Source of the DNA: Pseudomonas graminis
GTDB lineage: Bacteria; Pseudomonadota; Gammaproteobacteria; Pseudomonadales; Pseudomonadaceae
Assembly (NCBI RefSeq): GCF_013201545.1
Contig: NZ_CP053746.1
Location: forward strand, 3,003,001-3,067,000
Length of the DNA: 64,000 bases
Direction of reading: 5' to 3'
Positions 45,073 to 53,492 of the stretch are shown here, piece by piece. The position numbers and the translations under genes were made by a program. The notes under the pieces were generated by a model that worked only from the letters and a program-made list of their open reading frames with translations, ran no database searches and was not told where the DNA came from. Position 1 is the stretch's first letter. Every line of letters begins with the position of its first letter.

Positions 45073-45165
45073 GTAACGGATTTTTGTTTCCGTGTTACCC
45101 GCCTTCGAGCCTTTCAGTCCCTCGGCGGTAACACAATGTATCCGTCCCAACGCACACTCGGTTAC
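45073..45165. promoter_or_regulatory. GTTAC/GTAAC half-sites upstream of the sigma-54 promoter
   Basis: GTAAC at 45073-45077, GTTAC at 45094-45098, GTAAC at 45128-45132 and GTTAC at 45161-45165 lie 63 to 150 bases upstream of the sigma-54 promoter, at spacings of 21, 34 and 33 bases (near whole helical turns). Enhancer-binding proteins such as CbrB bind inverted GTTAC-type sites; assignment to CbrB is inference. Confidence 0.45.
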
Positions 45166-45175
45166 ACAGCATTGG

Positions 45176-46774
45176 CTACACAGCGTCAACAGTGCTCTGC
45201 TGCGCAGTGCTCCGCGCGTTTACAGGTGCGCCAATGCGCACGCTGCGCCACAGTGCCAGCGCCATCAGCACACTCACGGCCGCCCACGCCCAGGCCTGGG
45301 GATTGCTCAAGCCTTCGCGAAACAGCTGCGGCACGATGCCGGCGCCGACGATGAACATCAGCAGACCGATCTCTCGGCGTGGTGCCGCCACCGGGCGGAT
45401 CAGGTAGACCAGCGCCGGCAGCCACAACGTTGCCGTCGCGAAGCTGCGGTAGCGCGGGTCAAAGACCATCGCCAGCATCATCACCGCCGCGGCGAACCCG
45501 CTGGCGTACAACCACCACCCGGCCCGAGCCTCCAGCCACACGAACACGCGCTCGCGCCAGCCTGCGCGGGCTGATAACGCCAGCGCGGCGTGGGCGAGCA
45601 CCAGCAGATTCAGCGCCACCAGCGCCACTGCCCACAGGTATTCACCGGCGAAGCGGCTGGTCACCCGGGCCAGTTCACCCCAGGTGCCGATGCAGCAACC
45701 GGCGAACGCTGCCAGCAACGGCAGCATCAGCGCGCTGCGTGCGTGACTGACACGACCCGCCCACGCCAGCGCCATCAGGGCGATCGCGCCACTGACCGTC
45801 AGCCAGGATGGCCACAGCGGCAGGTTCGACACCGGTCCGGCCAGCACGCCTTTGTCCTGGCGATCCGCATCGAACAGGCCCCAATAACCGCCTACCGCGC
45901 CTTCGGACTGGCGCTTCCACGGCTGGTCGAACGCCTCGATCAGGTTGTAATGCCAACCGTGCTGCTCGGCCATCGCGACGAAACTGCGAATGAACTTGGC
46001 CTCGTTGACCCGGCTGGGCAGCGCGGTTTCACGCTGACGGCCTTCGCTGGGCCAGCCGGTCTCGCCAATGAGAATGTCCTTGGGCGCGAATTGCTTGCCG
46101 AACGTTTCACGGATCTGCGCGACGTGGGCCAGGGCCTTGTCGATGCCGGTGGGGTCGTCTTCCCAGTACGGCAGCAGATGGATCGTCAGGAAATCCACAA
46201 CCGGCGCGACTTCCGGGTATTGCAGCCAGTATTCCCAGACGTCTGCATAAGTGACCGGCTGTTTGACCTGCGCCTTCACCTGACGAATCAGCGTGGCCAG
46301 TTGAGCGCCGGTGACTTCCTTGCGCAACAGGCTCTCGTTACCGACGATCACCGCCGTCACCACATCCGGGTGGGTATTCGCGGCCGTCACCAGTGCCTTG
46401 ATTTCCTTGGCGGTGTCGACCGGGTTGCCGTTGACCCAGGCACCGAGCATCAGCTTGAGGCCGTACTTGCGAGCGATGTCGGGAATCGCCTCCATGCCGG
46501 TCATTGAATAGGTGCGCACGCAGTCGAAGCGCGTCGCGAGGAGCGCCAGGTCAGCATCCATCCGCGCGGGGCGCAGGGTGAAGGGCTGGTCGAACGGGGA
46601 CTGGTCTTTGTCGAACGGCGTGTAGGACGCGCATTGCAGTTTGTGGGTCGGCGTGGCGGCGTCCGGCAGCATCACCGGCTTGCCCAGCCAGTACCAATAG
46701 CCGCACAGGCCAAGCAGGGCAATCACACAGGAGAAAAGATAAAGAACGACAGGCGAGCGGGAGGGTGCGGACAT
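45176..46774 (-). CDS. GH17-type beta-glucan-active membrane protein
   Basis: 532 residues. One N-terminal membrane anchor (residues 10-28), then a periplasmic GH17 domain (about 45-310) with the acid/base Glu in VIVGNESLLRKEV and the nucleophile in GETGWPSEGRQR. About eight membrane segments occupy the C-terminal 220 residues (LPLWPSWLTVSGAIALMALAW to SVLMALALWRSV). The glycosyltransferase domain of NdvB-like proteins is missing. It may trim, branch or transfer beta-1,3-glucan, perhaps cyclic glucans of the periplasm. Start ATG 46774 gives a clean anchor; the ribosome site is weak. Its C-terminal end lies close to the putative enhancer sites of the small RNA. Confidence 0.82.
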   Translation of the reverse strand: MSAPSRSPVVLYLFSCVIALLGLCGYWYWLGKPVMLPDAATPTHKLQCASYTPFDKDQSPFDQPFTLRPARMDADLALLATRFDCVRTYSMTGMEAIPDIARKYGLKLMLGAWVNGNPVDTAKEIKALVTAANTHPDVVTAVIVGNESLLRKEVTGAQLATLIRQVKAQVKQPVTYADVWEYWLQYPEVAPVVDFLTIHLLPYWEDDPTGIDKALAHVAQIRETFGKQFAPKDILIGETGWPSEGRQRETALPSRVNEAKFIRSFVAMAEQHGWHYNLIEAFDQPWKRQSEGAVGGYWGLFDADRQDKGVLAGPVSNLPLWPSWLTVSGAIALMALAWAGRVSHARSALMLPLLAAFAGCCIGTWGELARVTSRFAGEYLWAVALVALNLLVLAHAALALSARAGWRERVFVWLEARAGWWLYASGFAAAVMMLAMVFDPRYRSFATATLWLPALVYLIRPVAAPRREIGLLMFIVGAGIVPQLFREGLSNPQAWAWAAVSVLMALALWRSVRIGAPVNARSTAQQSTVDAV

Positions 46775-47135
46775 GATGGGGCCGAATTGGGGCAAAGGTC
46801 GGCATAGTAGCAAGATGACGCAGTTACACACCTCATCCTCTCGGCGCTTTTGCACACCATGCAATTTTCGGACGGTTTCATAGCCTCTTTACGACCTGGC
46901 TGTCGTTGATGGCGCGGTGATGTCGTTTACTGGGTGGCTGGGTGTCGCTGGCAGGAAAGGCACGAGGTGTATGGGGGTTGATGATCAATCGTCCACGCAG
47001 CGATTGCGTCTGCGCAGGCACGTGGTGGAAGCGTGAAACGCGTGGCTTGCCCCGAACCAGGGCGCAAGTGCGACGTTATAAGAACGTTAACGACGCCCGA
47101 CCGCTGTCGGGCTCTGGACTACCGGGGAAGTTAAA
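46775..47135. other. Gene-free stretch, divergent promoters
   Basis: 361 bases between the divergent GH17 and glycine-betaine genes. The only structure I see is a hairpin GCCCGAC/GTCGGGC at 47095-47112 just before the ribosome site of the binding-protein gene, and two AACGTT-type words near 47074-47092. No gene is visible. Confidence 0.55.
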
Positions 47136-47993
47136 ATGACGATGCGAAAAATCCTGGGTGTCGGTGCCGCGCTGGCACTGGCCATCAGTTCCACGCTGGC
47201 CCATGCCGACGCCAAACCCGAGCTGAGCATCGGTTACGTCGATGGCTGGTCCGACAGTGTTGCCACCACCAACGTCGCCGCCGAGGTGATCAAGCAGAAA
47301 CTGGGTTATCCGGTGAAGTTGCAGGCCGTTGCCGCCGGCATCATGTGGCAGGGCGTCGCGACCGGAAAGCTGGACATGATCCTGTCTGCCTGGCTGCCCG
47401 TCACCCACGGCGAGTACTGGACCAAGAACAAGGACAAGGTCACCGACTACGGCCCAAACTTCAAAGACGCGAAAATCGGCCTGATCGTGCCCGAGTACGT
47501 GAAAGCCAACTCGGTGGCGGACCTCAAGACCGACGAATCCTTCAAGAAGAAAATCGTCGGCATCGATGCCGGTTCAGGCGTGATGATCAAGACCGATCAG
47601 GCGATCAAGGATTACGGCCTCGACGGTTACAAGCTGCAGGCCAGCTCCGGCGCCGGCATGATCGCCGAGCTGACCCGCGCTGAGAACAAGAAAGAATCCA
47701 TTGCCGTGACCGGCTGGGTACCGCACTGGATGTTCGCGAAATGGAAGCTCAAATTCCTGGAAGACCCGAAGGGCGTTTATGGTGCGGCTGAAACCGTCGA
47801 CAACATCGGTAGCCTGGATCTGGCGAAAAAGGCCCCTGACGTTGCGGATTTCCTGAAGAAATTCCAGTGGGCCAACAAGGATGAAATCGGCGAAGTCATG
47901 CTCGCCATCCAGGACGGCGCCAAGCCTGAAGCGGCGGCCAAGGACTGGGTCGCGAAGCACCCGGATCGCGTGAAAGAGTGGACCGGTAAGTAA
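47136..47993 (+). CDS. betX: Glycine-betaine-type periplasmic binding protein
   Basis: 285 residues, signal peptide cut at LAHA-DA (residue 25/26). OpuAC-type fold with YVDGWSDSVATTN, IMWQGVATGKLDMILSAWLP and VTGWVPHWMFAKWKLKFLEDP; the Trp residues form the aromatic box for quaternary ammonium groups. No permease or ATPase is adjacent, so it must serve a transporter encoded elsewhere, as described for P. aeruginosa BetX (PA3236), which feeds the Cbc system. GGGGAAG precedes ATG 47136. A terminator follows at 48022. Confidence 0.88.
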   Translation: MTMRKILGVGAALALAISSTLAHADAKPELSIGYVDGWSDSVATTNVAAEVIKQKLGYPVKLQAVAAGIMWQGVATGKLDMILSAWLPVTHGEYWTKNKDKVTDYGPNFKDAKIGLIVPEYVKANSVADLKTDESFKKKIVGIDAGSGVMIKTDQAIKDYGLDGYKLQASSGAGMIAELTRAENKKESIAVTGWVPHWMFAKWKLKFLEDPKGVYGAAETVDNIGSLDLAKKAPDVADFLKKFQWANKDEIGEVMLAIQDGAKPEAAAKDWVAKHPDRVKEWTGK

Positions 47994-48021
47994 TCCGTCA
48001 CAAAGATTTAACGTCTTATCA

Positions 48022-48056
48022 AACCGCCTGGCGAGTCATCGCCCGGCGGTTTTTTA
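48022..48056 (+). terminator. Rho-independent terminator after betX
   Basis: AACCGCC (48022-48028) with inner TGGCGA pairs with TCGCC-C and GGCGGTT (48045-48051) around GTCA, followed by TTTTATT. It starts 29 bases after the stop. Confidence 0.85.
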
Positions 48057-48212
48057 TTGCCGCTACCTGTAGGCGCACTCAACCGCGGCTAAAAGAGGCA
48101 ATCCCTCGAACATCAACTAATGTCGTTCTAATACTAAGGTCGTCTGGAGTGCAACGCAGAGCGGACTAAAGTGCAAACCGTGACATCCATCTGTGCTGCG
48201 AGGACAAAAACA

Positions 48213-48524
48213 ATGAACGACAGCATTTACCTCTCGATTCAGAACAGCCCGCGCTTCAAGGAGCTGGTCTCGAAAAGGGAACGATTCGCCTGGATTCTCT
48301 CGGCAATCATGCTTGGGCTCTATGCCGCATTCATCCTTCTGATTGCGTATGGGCCTCAGATTCTCGGCGCCAAAATCAGCGCCACATCAACCATCACCTG
48401 GGGAATGCCGATCGGCGTCGGGCTGATTGTGTCCGCGTTCGTTCTGACCGCCATCTATGTTCGCCGCGCAAACGGTGAATTCGATGACCTGAACAACGCC
48501 ATCCTGAAGGAGGCGCAGCAATGA
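48213..48524 (+). CDS. DUF485 membrane protein (YjcH-like)
   Basis: 103 residues, two membrane segments ([43 protein letters not shown]) and a conserved N-terminal [13 protein letters not shown]. This is the small partner normally encoded in front of acetate/solute:sodium symporters. Start ATG 48213 has GAGGA about nine bases ahead. Its stop overlaps the next start (ATGA), so both are translated together. Equivalent of PA3235. Confidence 0.92.
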   Translation: MNDSIYLSIQNSPRFKELVSKRERFAWILSAIMLGLYAAFILLIAYGPQILGAKISATSTITWGMPIGVGLIVSAFVLTAIYVRRANGEFDDLNNAILKEAQQ

Positions 48525-50179
48525 TCCGGCGCTTGCTTGCGGCCTTCGGCCTTGCCGCTTTCGCACCGACACTCTGGGCAGCCGACGCGCTGACCGGTGC
48601 GGTACAGAAGCAACCGTTGAACGTGTCGGCCATCGTCATGTTTGTGGTCTTCGTCGGGTTCACGCTTTACATCACGTACTGGGCGTCGAAAAAGAACAAG
48701 ACAGCGTCGGACTATTACTCGGCAGGCGGCAAGATCACCGGTTTCCAGAACGGTCTGGCCATTGCCGGTGATTACATGTCGGCGGCGTCTTTCCTGGGGA
48801 TTTCCGCGCTGGTCTACACCTCCGGCTACGACGGTCTGATCTACTCCATCGGCTTCCTCGTGGGCTGGCCGATCATCCTGTTCCTGATCGCCGAGCGCCT
48901 GCGTAACCTGGGCAAGTACACCTTCGCTGACGTGGCGTCCTATCGCCTCAAGCAGAAGGAAATCCGTACCTTGTCGGCCTGCGGTTCGCTGGTGGTCGTG
49001 GCGTTCTACCTGATCGCGCAGATGGTCGGCGCCGGCAAGCTGATCCAGCTGCTGTTCGGCCTGGACTATGCGGTGGCGGTGGTGCTCGTCGGTATTCTGA
49101 TGTGCCTATACGTGCTGTTCGGCGGCATGCTGGCGACCACATGGGTACAGATCATCAAGGCGGTGATGCTGCTCTCCGGCGCGTCGTTCATGGCGTTGAT
49201 GGTGATGAAGCACGTCAACTTCGACTTCAACGTGCTGTTCTCCGAGGCTGTGAAGGTTCACCCGAAAGGTGAGGCGATCATGAGCCCGGGCGGTCTGGTG
49301 AAGGATCCGATCTCGGCGTTTTCCCTGGGTCTGGCGCTGATGTTCGGCACCGCGGGCCTGCCACACATCCTGATGCGCTTCTTCACCGTGAGTGATGCGA
49401 AGGAAGCCCGTAAGTCGGTACTCTACGCGACCGGTTTCATCGGCTACTTCTACATCCTGACCTTCATCATCGGTTTTGGCGCGATCCTCTTGGTCAGCAC
49501 CAATCCGGCGTTCAAGGACGCGGCGGGCGCGTTGCTCGGCGGCAATAACATGGCGGCGGTTCACCTGGCCGATGCGGTCGGTGGCAGCCTGTTCCTGGGC
49601 TTTATCTCGGCGGTGGCGTTCGCGACCATCCTGGCGGTGGTGGCAGGTCTGACCCTGGCCGGTGCATCGGCGGTGTCCCACGACTTGTATGCCAGTGTGA
49701 TCAAGGCGGGCAAGGCCAACGAAAAAGACGAGATCCGCGTGTCGAAGTACACCACGGTGGCGTTGGCGGTCGTGGCGATCCTGTTGGGTATTGCGTTCGA
49801 AAGTCAGAACATTGCGTTCATGGTGGGCCTGGCGTTCTCGATTGCCGCGAGCTGTAACTTCCCGGTGTTGTTGCTTTCGATGTACTGGAAGAACCTGACC
49901 ACTCGCGGCGCGATGATTGGCGGCTGGATGGGCTTGATCAGTGCGGTGGTGTTGATGATTCTGGGCCCAACGATTTGGGTGCAGATTCTGCATCATGAGA
50001 AGGCGATTTTCCCGTACGAGTATCCGGCGTTGTTTTCGATTGCGATTGCGTTTGTCGGGATCTGGTTTTTCTCGATTACGGATAAGTCGAAGGCGGCGGA
50101 GGGTGAGCGTGCGTTGTTCTTCCCGCAGTTTGTGCGTTCGCAGACGGGCCTGGGGGCCAGTGGTGCCGTGTCGCATTGA
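48521..50179 (+). CDS. actP: ActP-like cation/monocarboxylate (acetate) symporter
   Basis: 552 residues, sodium:solute symporter family, 13 membrane segments after a cleavable-looking leader ([18 protein letters not shown]). Family motifs: [32 protein letters not shown]-like [32 protein letters not shown] and [15 protein letters not shown]. It takes up acetate or other short monocarboxylates. acs is not adjacent. A second paralogue elsewhere is likely, so exact substrate assignment is uncertain. Followed by a terminator at 50201. Confidence 0.9.
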   Translation: MIRRLLAAFGLAAFAPTLWAADALTGAVQKQPLNVSAIVMFVVFVGFTLYITYWASKKNKTASDYYSAGGKITGFQNGLAIAGDYMSAASFLGISALVYTSGYDGLIYSIGFLVGWPIILFLIAERLRNLGKYTFADVASYRLKQKEIRTLSACGSLVVVAFYLIAQMVGAGKLIQLLFGLDYAVAVVLVGILMCLYVLFGGMLATTWVQIIKAVMLLSGASFMALMVMKHVNFDFNVLFSEAVKVHPKGEAIMSPGGLVKDPISAFSLGLALMFGTAGLPHILMRFFTVSDAKEARKSVLYATGFIGYFYILTFIIGFGAILLVSTNPAFKDAAGALLGGNNMAAVHLADAVGGSLFLGFISAVAFATILAVVAGLTLAGASAVSHDLYASVIKAGKANEKDEIRVSKYTTVALAVVAILLGIAFESQNIAFMVGLAFSIAASCNFPVLLLSMYWKNLTTRGAMIGGWMGLISAVVLMILGPTIWVQILHHEKAIFPYEYPALFSIAIAFVGIWFFSITDKSKAAEGERALFFPQFVRSQTGLGASGAVSH

Positions 50180-50200
50180 TTTGAGGTAGTGCTGTGCGAA

Positions 50201-50230
50201 AACGCCCCGGTCTTCGGGGCGTTTTTGTTT
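50201..50230 (+). terminator. Rho-independent terminator after actP
   Basis: AACGCCCCG (50201-50209) pairs with CGGGGCGTT (50215-50223), followed by TTTGTTTTAAAA. It starts about 20 bases after the symporter stop. Confidence 0.9.
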
Positions 50231-50744
50231 TAAAAGCGCTTAAGATCAAGATCAAGGGCGTCTGCCTGGGGGCAGACGTTTCGCCTTCGGCGAGTTACTT
50301 GGAAAAGTCGAAAGTCGCACCATCCCCAACTAACCAAGGGTGCTTGCTCCTGGTTGGGCCCCTCCTGCGTCGGGGTTCCTTCACTCCGGTCTCGCTCCGT
50401 GGGCCCGCGCCGAACGGACATCCATGTCCGCAACGGCGCTCTCGCGGCATCCATGCCGCTCGGCCCACTGCGCAAGACCTGCGTTCAGCCTGCACCCAAG
50501 TCGCGATTGGTGTCGTCTGAACTTTCTGCGTAGGAAGATGAAGATCACAAGCGCGTCCGGTGTAGGACCGGCTTTAGCCGGGAAGGGGCCAGTTCACGCG
50601 TGGTTGAATCTGAGGCAGATATCATTTTTGCGTTCGGTGCTTAAAAAGATTGAACCGCTTTCAAGCCGCTTCGCCTAATGATCAGCGTGTGGATATTCCC
50701 ACAGGCCTTGTGCTAATACCGGCACTCTTTGAGAGGTGGTTAAC
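50231..50744. other. Gene-free stretch with repeats upstream of the Lys-rich gene
   Basis: It holds the long repeat copy C (50242-50548) and one REP-like GTAGGACCGGCTTTAGCCGG (50571-50590). Open frames inside copy C match those of the other copies and are not genes. The last 150 bases should carry the promoter of the Lys-rich gene; I see no clear -35/-10 pair. Confidence 0.6.
50242..50548 (+). repeat. Long intergenic repeat, copy C
   Basis: Same block order as copy A: GATCAAGATCAAGGGCGTCT, GTCTGCC/GGCAGAC hairpin, TTCGCCTTCGGCGAGTTACT, CTCGCTCCGTGGGCCCGCGC, TTCAGCCTGCACCCAAGTCG, ending near GAAGATGAAGATC. Several compensatory-looking changes occur in the hairpins (e.g. GCGGCATCCATGCCGC against GCCGCATCCATGCGGC in copy A). 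Confidence 0.8.
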
Positions 50745-51005
50745 GTGGCTAAAGACGACAAGAAAACCAAAGGCGAAGCTTCGAAAGCCAGCAAGGACTT
50801 GAAAGACAAAAAGTCCTCACCAGAAAAGAAATCAGCGGCGGCATCGGCTCTTTCGAAGTCTTCCGAAAAGAAAGACACCAAGAAAGACACCAAAAAAGCA
50901 GCTGAGCCAAAGAAAGCTGCAAAGAAAGCTGATAGCAAGCCAGAGAAAGCCAAGAAATCAGACAAGGCAGAAAAGGCTGACAAGCCTGCAAAAAAGAAAA
51001 AGTGA
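50745..51005 (+). CDS. Lysine-rich low-complexity protein (histone H1/AlgP-like)
   Basis: 86 residues, about 40 percent Lys, the rest mostly Ala, Ser, Asp, Glu and Pro. It repeats short words such as KKDTKKDTKKAAEPKKAAKK and EKADKPAKKKK; no Cys, Trp or hydrophobic core, so it is disordered. GTG 50745 follows GAGAGG by eight bases; a GTG at 50736 overlaps that site and is less likely. It resembles the tails of AlgP and other H1-like bacterial proteins, which suggests binding to DNA or RNA, but it lacks their regular KPAA repeats. Adenine-rich coding strand, unlike its neighbours. Confidence 0.75.
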   Translation: MAKDDKKTKGEASKASKDLKDKKSSPEKKSAAASALSKSSEKKDTKKDTKKAAEPKKAAKKADSKPEKAKKSDKAEKADKPAKKKK

Positions 51006-51514
51006 TGCCCGCTATCTGCTAGGGCGTTACGCCCTAGCTTCTTCAGAACGTCCTGTTCGGTTGCTGTAAATCCTCCCTCCCGCTGATCTCCTCAACGCGC
51101 AGTCGCAGTCGCAGCCGCTGATGGGTGAACGCACGTTTAGAAATTACGGTGTTCAAACCGGCCCCTTCCCGGCTAAAGCCGGTCCTACTCACAAACACCG
51201 CAAACACCGCATACGCCGGGTACACCGGGTACACCGGATACCGCCTATACCCGTAGACCGGCTTTAGCCGGGAAGCTCTTGATCTGCTTTTGATCTTCAA
51301 ACGCAAAAAGCCCAGTCACCGCCAATCGCGACTTTGGTGCAGGCTGAACGCAGGTCTCGCGCAGTGGGCCGAGCCGCAGGGATGCGGTGAGAGCGCCGTT
51401 AAGACATGGATGTCCGTTCGGCGCGGGCCCACGGAGCGGGACCGGAGTGAAGGAACCCTGACGAAGGAAGGGCCCAACCGAGAGCAGGCACTTTTGGTTA
51501 CTTTTAGTGCTTTT
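51006..51514. other. Gene-free stretch with hairpin, REP-like elements and repeat copy D
   Basis: A perfect hairpin GCTAGGGCGT/ACGCCCTAGC (51018-51038) follows the Lys-rich gene and may terminate it. Two GGCTTTAGCCGG/CCGGCTAAAGCC elements lie at about 51167-51189 (inverted) and 51255-51275. Between them are short GGGTACACC repeats (about 51219-51240). From 51291 the inverted long repeat copy D begins and runs to the IS insertion point. Confidence 0.65.
51291..51514 (-). repeat. Long intergenic repeat, copy D (split by an IS)
   Basis: Inverted copy with GCGACTTTGGTGCAGGCTGA, the full central block CAGGTCTCGCGCAGTGGGCC, GGAGCGGGACCGGAGTGAAG and GAGAGCAGGCAC. It breaks off at GTGCTTTT (51507-51514). 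The missing end, AAGTAACTCGCCGAAGGCGA, continues at 52789 on the other side of the IS481 element. Confidence 0.8.
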
Positions 51515-52776
51515 TGTATAGACCGGATACATCGTTTACGCCTGTGCGGGCACATCGTTTACACATCATCAGTCATAGTCCGGTTGGTTGATGTTGATCG
51601 TCCGCAGCAGGTGATGGCAGAAGTAGATCTTGAACAGCTCTTCGCTCTGCGGGTCGGGTCGTATTGCGATCAGTTGCCCAACAAGGCCTTTAGCGATGCT
51701 GAAGTAATGCTTTCGAAAGCGAAATCGGCTGTGATAGACCTTGGCTACTACGTCATCCGGCCCGTATTCAAACTCAGACAGTTGCTCGGGGAAGGCCCAA
51801 GGACTGGCCCGATATCGACTCATAGGGGCTTTGAGGCCTAGCGCTTCATGAGGTCGTTGGTGGTTATAGATCTCACGCCACCGGTCAAAGGCCGCTTGGG
51901 CGTCGGCAAGTGTGCAGTAGTGGCGTCCATTGAGAACCTCGGCTTTGAGTGAACGGTGGAAACGCTCCAGCTTGCCATTGGTTTGCGGATGGCGAGGACG
52001 GCTGAAGCTCACCCGAATGCCCAGGCGGACCAACCAGATGCTCAGTTCCGAGAGCTCTCCGGGATTTCTCGGCGAGCCCCAAGGCGCTCCGTTGTCCAGA
52101 TTGAGCCTTGCAGGCAGGCCAAAATGGCGGAATATTTGGGTCAGTTTTTGCTGCACCGTGCCCTTTTGTTGATTGGCACAGGCCTCGATCGCCAAGTTGA
52201 AACGAGAGTGATCATCCAGCAATGTCAGTGGCTGGCAACGACCCTGCTGAATCGCAAAATGCCCTTTGAAGTCCATTTGCCAAAGATCGTTCGGCGCCTC
52301 GTGTTCGAAGCGTTTGCCTGACGCCTGCAGCAAATTCTCCGACGGCAAAATCAGTCCGTGCCGATGCAAAACGTTGGTAACCGTGCTGGGAGCAATGCGT
52401 TTATCCAGCAAATTACTAATCTTGCGTCCACCCCATGCTGGTTGATCCCTCCGAAGTTTTACAACCTCCGCTTCCAAATCAGCCTGGGTCAATTTTGGGT
52501 TGGAAAGCGGGCGCCGTGACTGCGCCTGCAAGCCTTGAACCCCATCCAGTTCAAAGCGTTTTAGCCACTTGTATGCCGTAGGAGGGCTGATACCGAAGCG
52601 TCGGCACAGCTCTCTTTTATTGCTGCCAGGTTGCAAAGCCAGTGCAACAAACTCAGTTTTCAGGCTCATGGCGTCTCTCGTATTCCAAGGCATGATGGCT
52701 TTCCGGCGAAGTGGGTACGCCAGAAAGTGTTAACCATGTCCCCGTACACGTGTAAACGATGTGTCCGGTCCGTACA
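51515..52776 (-). mobile_element. IS481-family insertion sequence, complete, with target duplication
   Basis: 1262 bases bounded by inverted ends beginning TGTATAGACCGGATACATCG (left, 51515) and, on the other strand, TGTACGGACCGGACACATCG (right, 52776). Both start with the TGT typical of IS481. An 8-bp direct repeat GTGCTTTT lies outside both ends (51507-51514 and 52777-52784). Each end carries two ACATCGTTTAC-type words 23 bases apart (right inner copy ACATGGTTAAC), probably transposase sites. It interrupts long repeat copy D. Ends, duplication and transposase are all intact, pointing to recent transposition. Confidence 0.92.
51569..52693 (-). CDS. IS481-family transposase
   Basis: 374 residues. 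An N-terminal helix-turn-helix (LCRRFGISPPTAYKWLKRF) and a second one (WGGRKISNLLDKRIAPSTVTNVL) are followed by an rve integrase core with the DDE residues in LWQMDFKGHF, LNLDNGAPWG and TNGKLERFHRSLKAEV, and a C-terminal beta domain. There are no frameshifts. ATG 52693 has GGAAAG ten bases upstream; ATG 52669 is an alternative. The protein lies on the minus strand within the element. Confidence 0.95.
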   Translation of the reverse strand: MPWNTRDAMSLKTEFVALALQPGSNKRELCRRFGISPPTAYKWLKRFELDGVQGLQAQSRRPLSNPKLTQADLEAEVVKLRRDQPAWGGRKISNLLDKRIAPSTVTNVLHRHGLILPSENLLQASGKRFEHEAPNDLWQMDFKGHFAIQQGRCQPLTLLDDHSRFNLAIEACANQQKGTVQQKLTQIFRHFGLPARLNLDNGAPWGSPRNPGELSELSIWLVRLGIRVSFSRPRHPQTNGKLERFHRSLKAEVLNGRHYCTLADAQAAFDRWREIYNHQRPHEALGLKAPMSRYRASPWAFPEQLSEFEYGPDDVVAKVYHSRFRFRKHYFSIAKGLVGQLIAIRPDPQSEELFKIYFCHHLLRTININQPDYD

Positions 52777-52832
52777 GTGCTTTTTAAAAGTAACTCGCCG
52801 AAGGCGAAACAGTTCTGCACCAGCAGAACCAC
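52777..52832 (-). repeat. Remaining end of long repeat copy D
   Basis: Starts with the duplicated GTGCTTTT and continues AAGTAACTCGCCGAAGGCGA, as in copy B. It then has AGTTCTGCACCAGCAGAAC, a hairpin in place of the GTCTGCC/GGCAGAC hairpin of the other copies. Confidence 0.7.
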
Positions 52833-52835
52833 TTC

Positions 52836-52870
52836 CATAAAAAAACCGCGCCTAAGCGCGGTTCTTTTTT
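52836..52870. terminator. Bidirectional terminator beside the DUF3309 gene
   Basis: AACCGCGC (52844-52851) and GCGCGGTT (52856-52863) form a perfect stem with loop CTAA. Read on the minus strand it is followed by TTTTTTTATGG, on the plus strand by CTTTTTTAT. It ends the short minus-strand gene that stops at 52887. Confidence 0.88.
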
Positions 52871-52886
52871 ATGGCAGCTTTAGCAG

Positions 52887-53045
52887 TTAAATCCTGCCCA
52901 GCAACACCAATATCAGCAGGATCACCAGAATCGTACCGATAATGCCCGATGGACCGTAGCCCCAGCTCCGGGAGTGCGGAAATACCGGGAGCCCACCGAT
53001 CAACAGCAGGATAAGGATGATGATCAGAATTGTGCCGATGCCCAT
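52887..53045 (-). CDS. DUF3309 small hydrophobic protein
   Basis: 52 residues, start MGIGTILIIILILLLIGG, middle LPVFPHSRSWGYGPSG, end IIGTILVILLILVLLGRI. Two hydrophobic helices flank a short loop with HSRSWGYGPSG, the hallmark of DUF3309. AAGGA lies eight bases before ATG 53045. A terminator follows directly. It is an inner-membrane micro-protein of unknown function; relatives are common in stress-induced sets of pseudomonads and rhizobia. The two helices are near-repeats of each other (GTILIIILILLLIGG and GTILVILLILVLLG). Confidence 0.88.
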   Translation of the reverse strand: MGIGTILIIILILLLIGGLPVFPHSRSWGYGPSGIIGTILVILLILVLLGRI

Positions 53046-53492
53046 GACGAGTTCCTTCTAGTGTTCTTGGAAGATGGCTATGCAGTTCAAGAGGTCGCCA
53101 CTACGGCTAATCATTGTGCTGCTTGATGAATCCGACTGTCGCACTAATCAAAAGGTTCTGGACTTCAGAAATAAAAATTAACACCTCCAGAAAATACCAT
53201 GGGAATCAAACGGTTGAGCGTTAAGAGTACGTCGTGATCTTTTCAAGCCCTGACTACAAAACGTGCGAAAAGTACCTCGCTTAGTGTGGAACCAAGCAGT
53301 AAGTAACGGGTCGCCGGATTCGATATTAGAGTTCGTCCTGCAAATACTAATCAGCTAAATGCACCCAAAAGAGTGATTAGCACTCAAAGCATTCGGTTTG
53401 CCTCTCATATTCAGCGATCTGATGAAGGGTTTGTCGGACAATCCTCCTGTTTACACTCTAGCCACTTCTTCGTAATCGACAAGGCGTCTGCT
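53046..53492. other. Gene-free, AT-richer stretch
   Basis: About 450 bases between the divergent DUF3309 and SDR genes, visibly richer in A and T than the coding regions. I see an inverted repeat CTAATCA (53347-53353)/TGATTAG (53374-53380) but no gene longer than a dozen codons and no sure promoter. Confidence 0.55.

Noticed and set aside
50230..50520. Open frames in long repeat copy C
   Set aside because: Shared with the other repeat copies and without coding features.
53200..53238. Twelve-codon frame in the AT-rich gap
   Set aside because: Too short and without a ribosome site at proper distance to claim as a gene.
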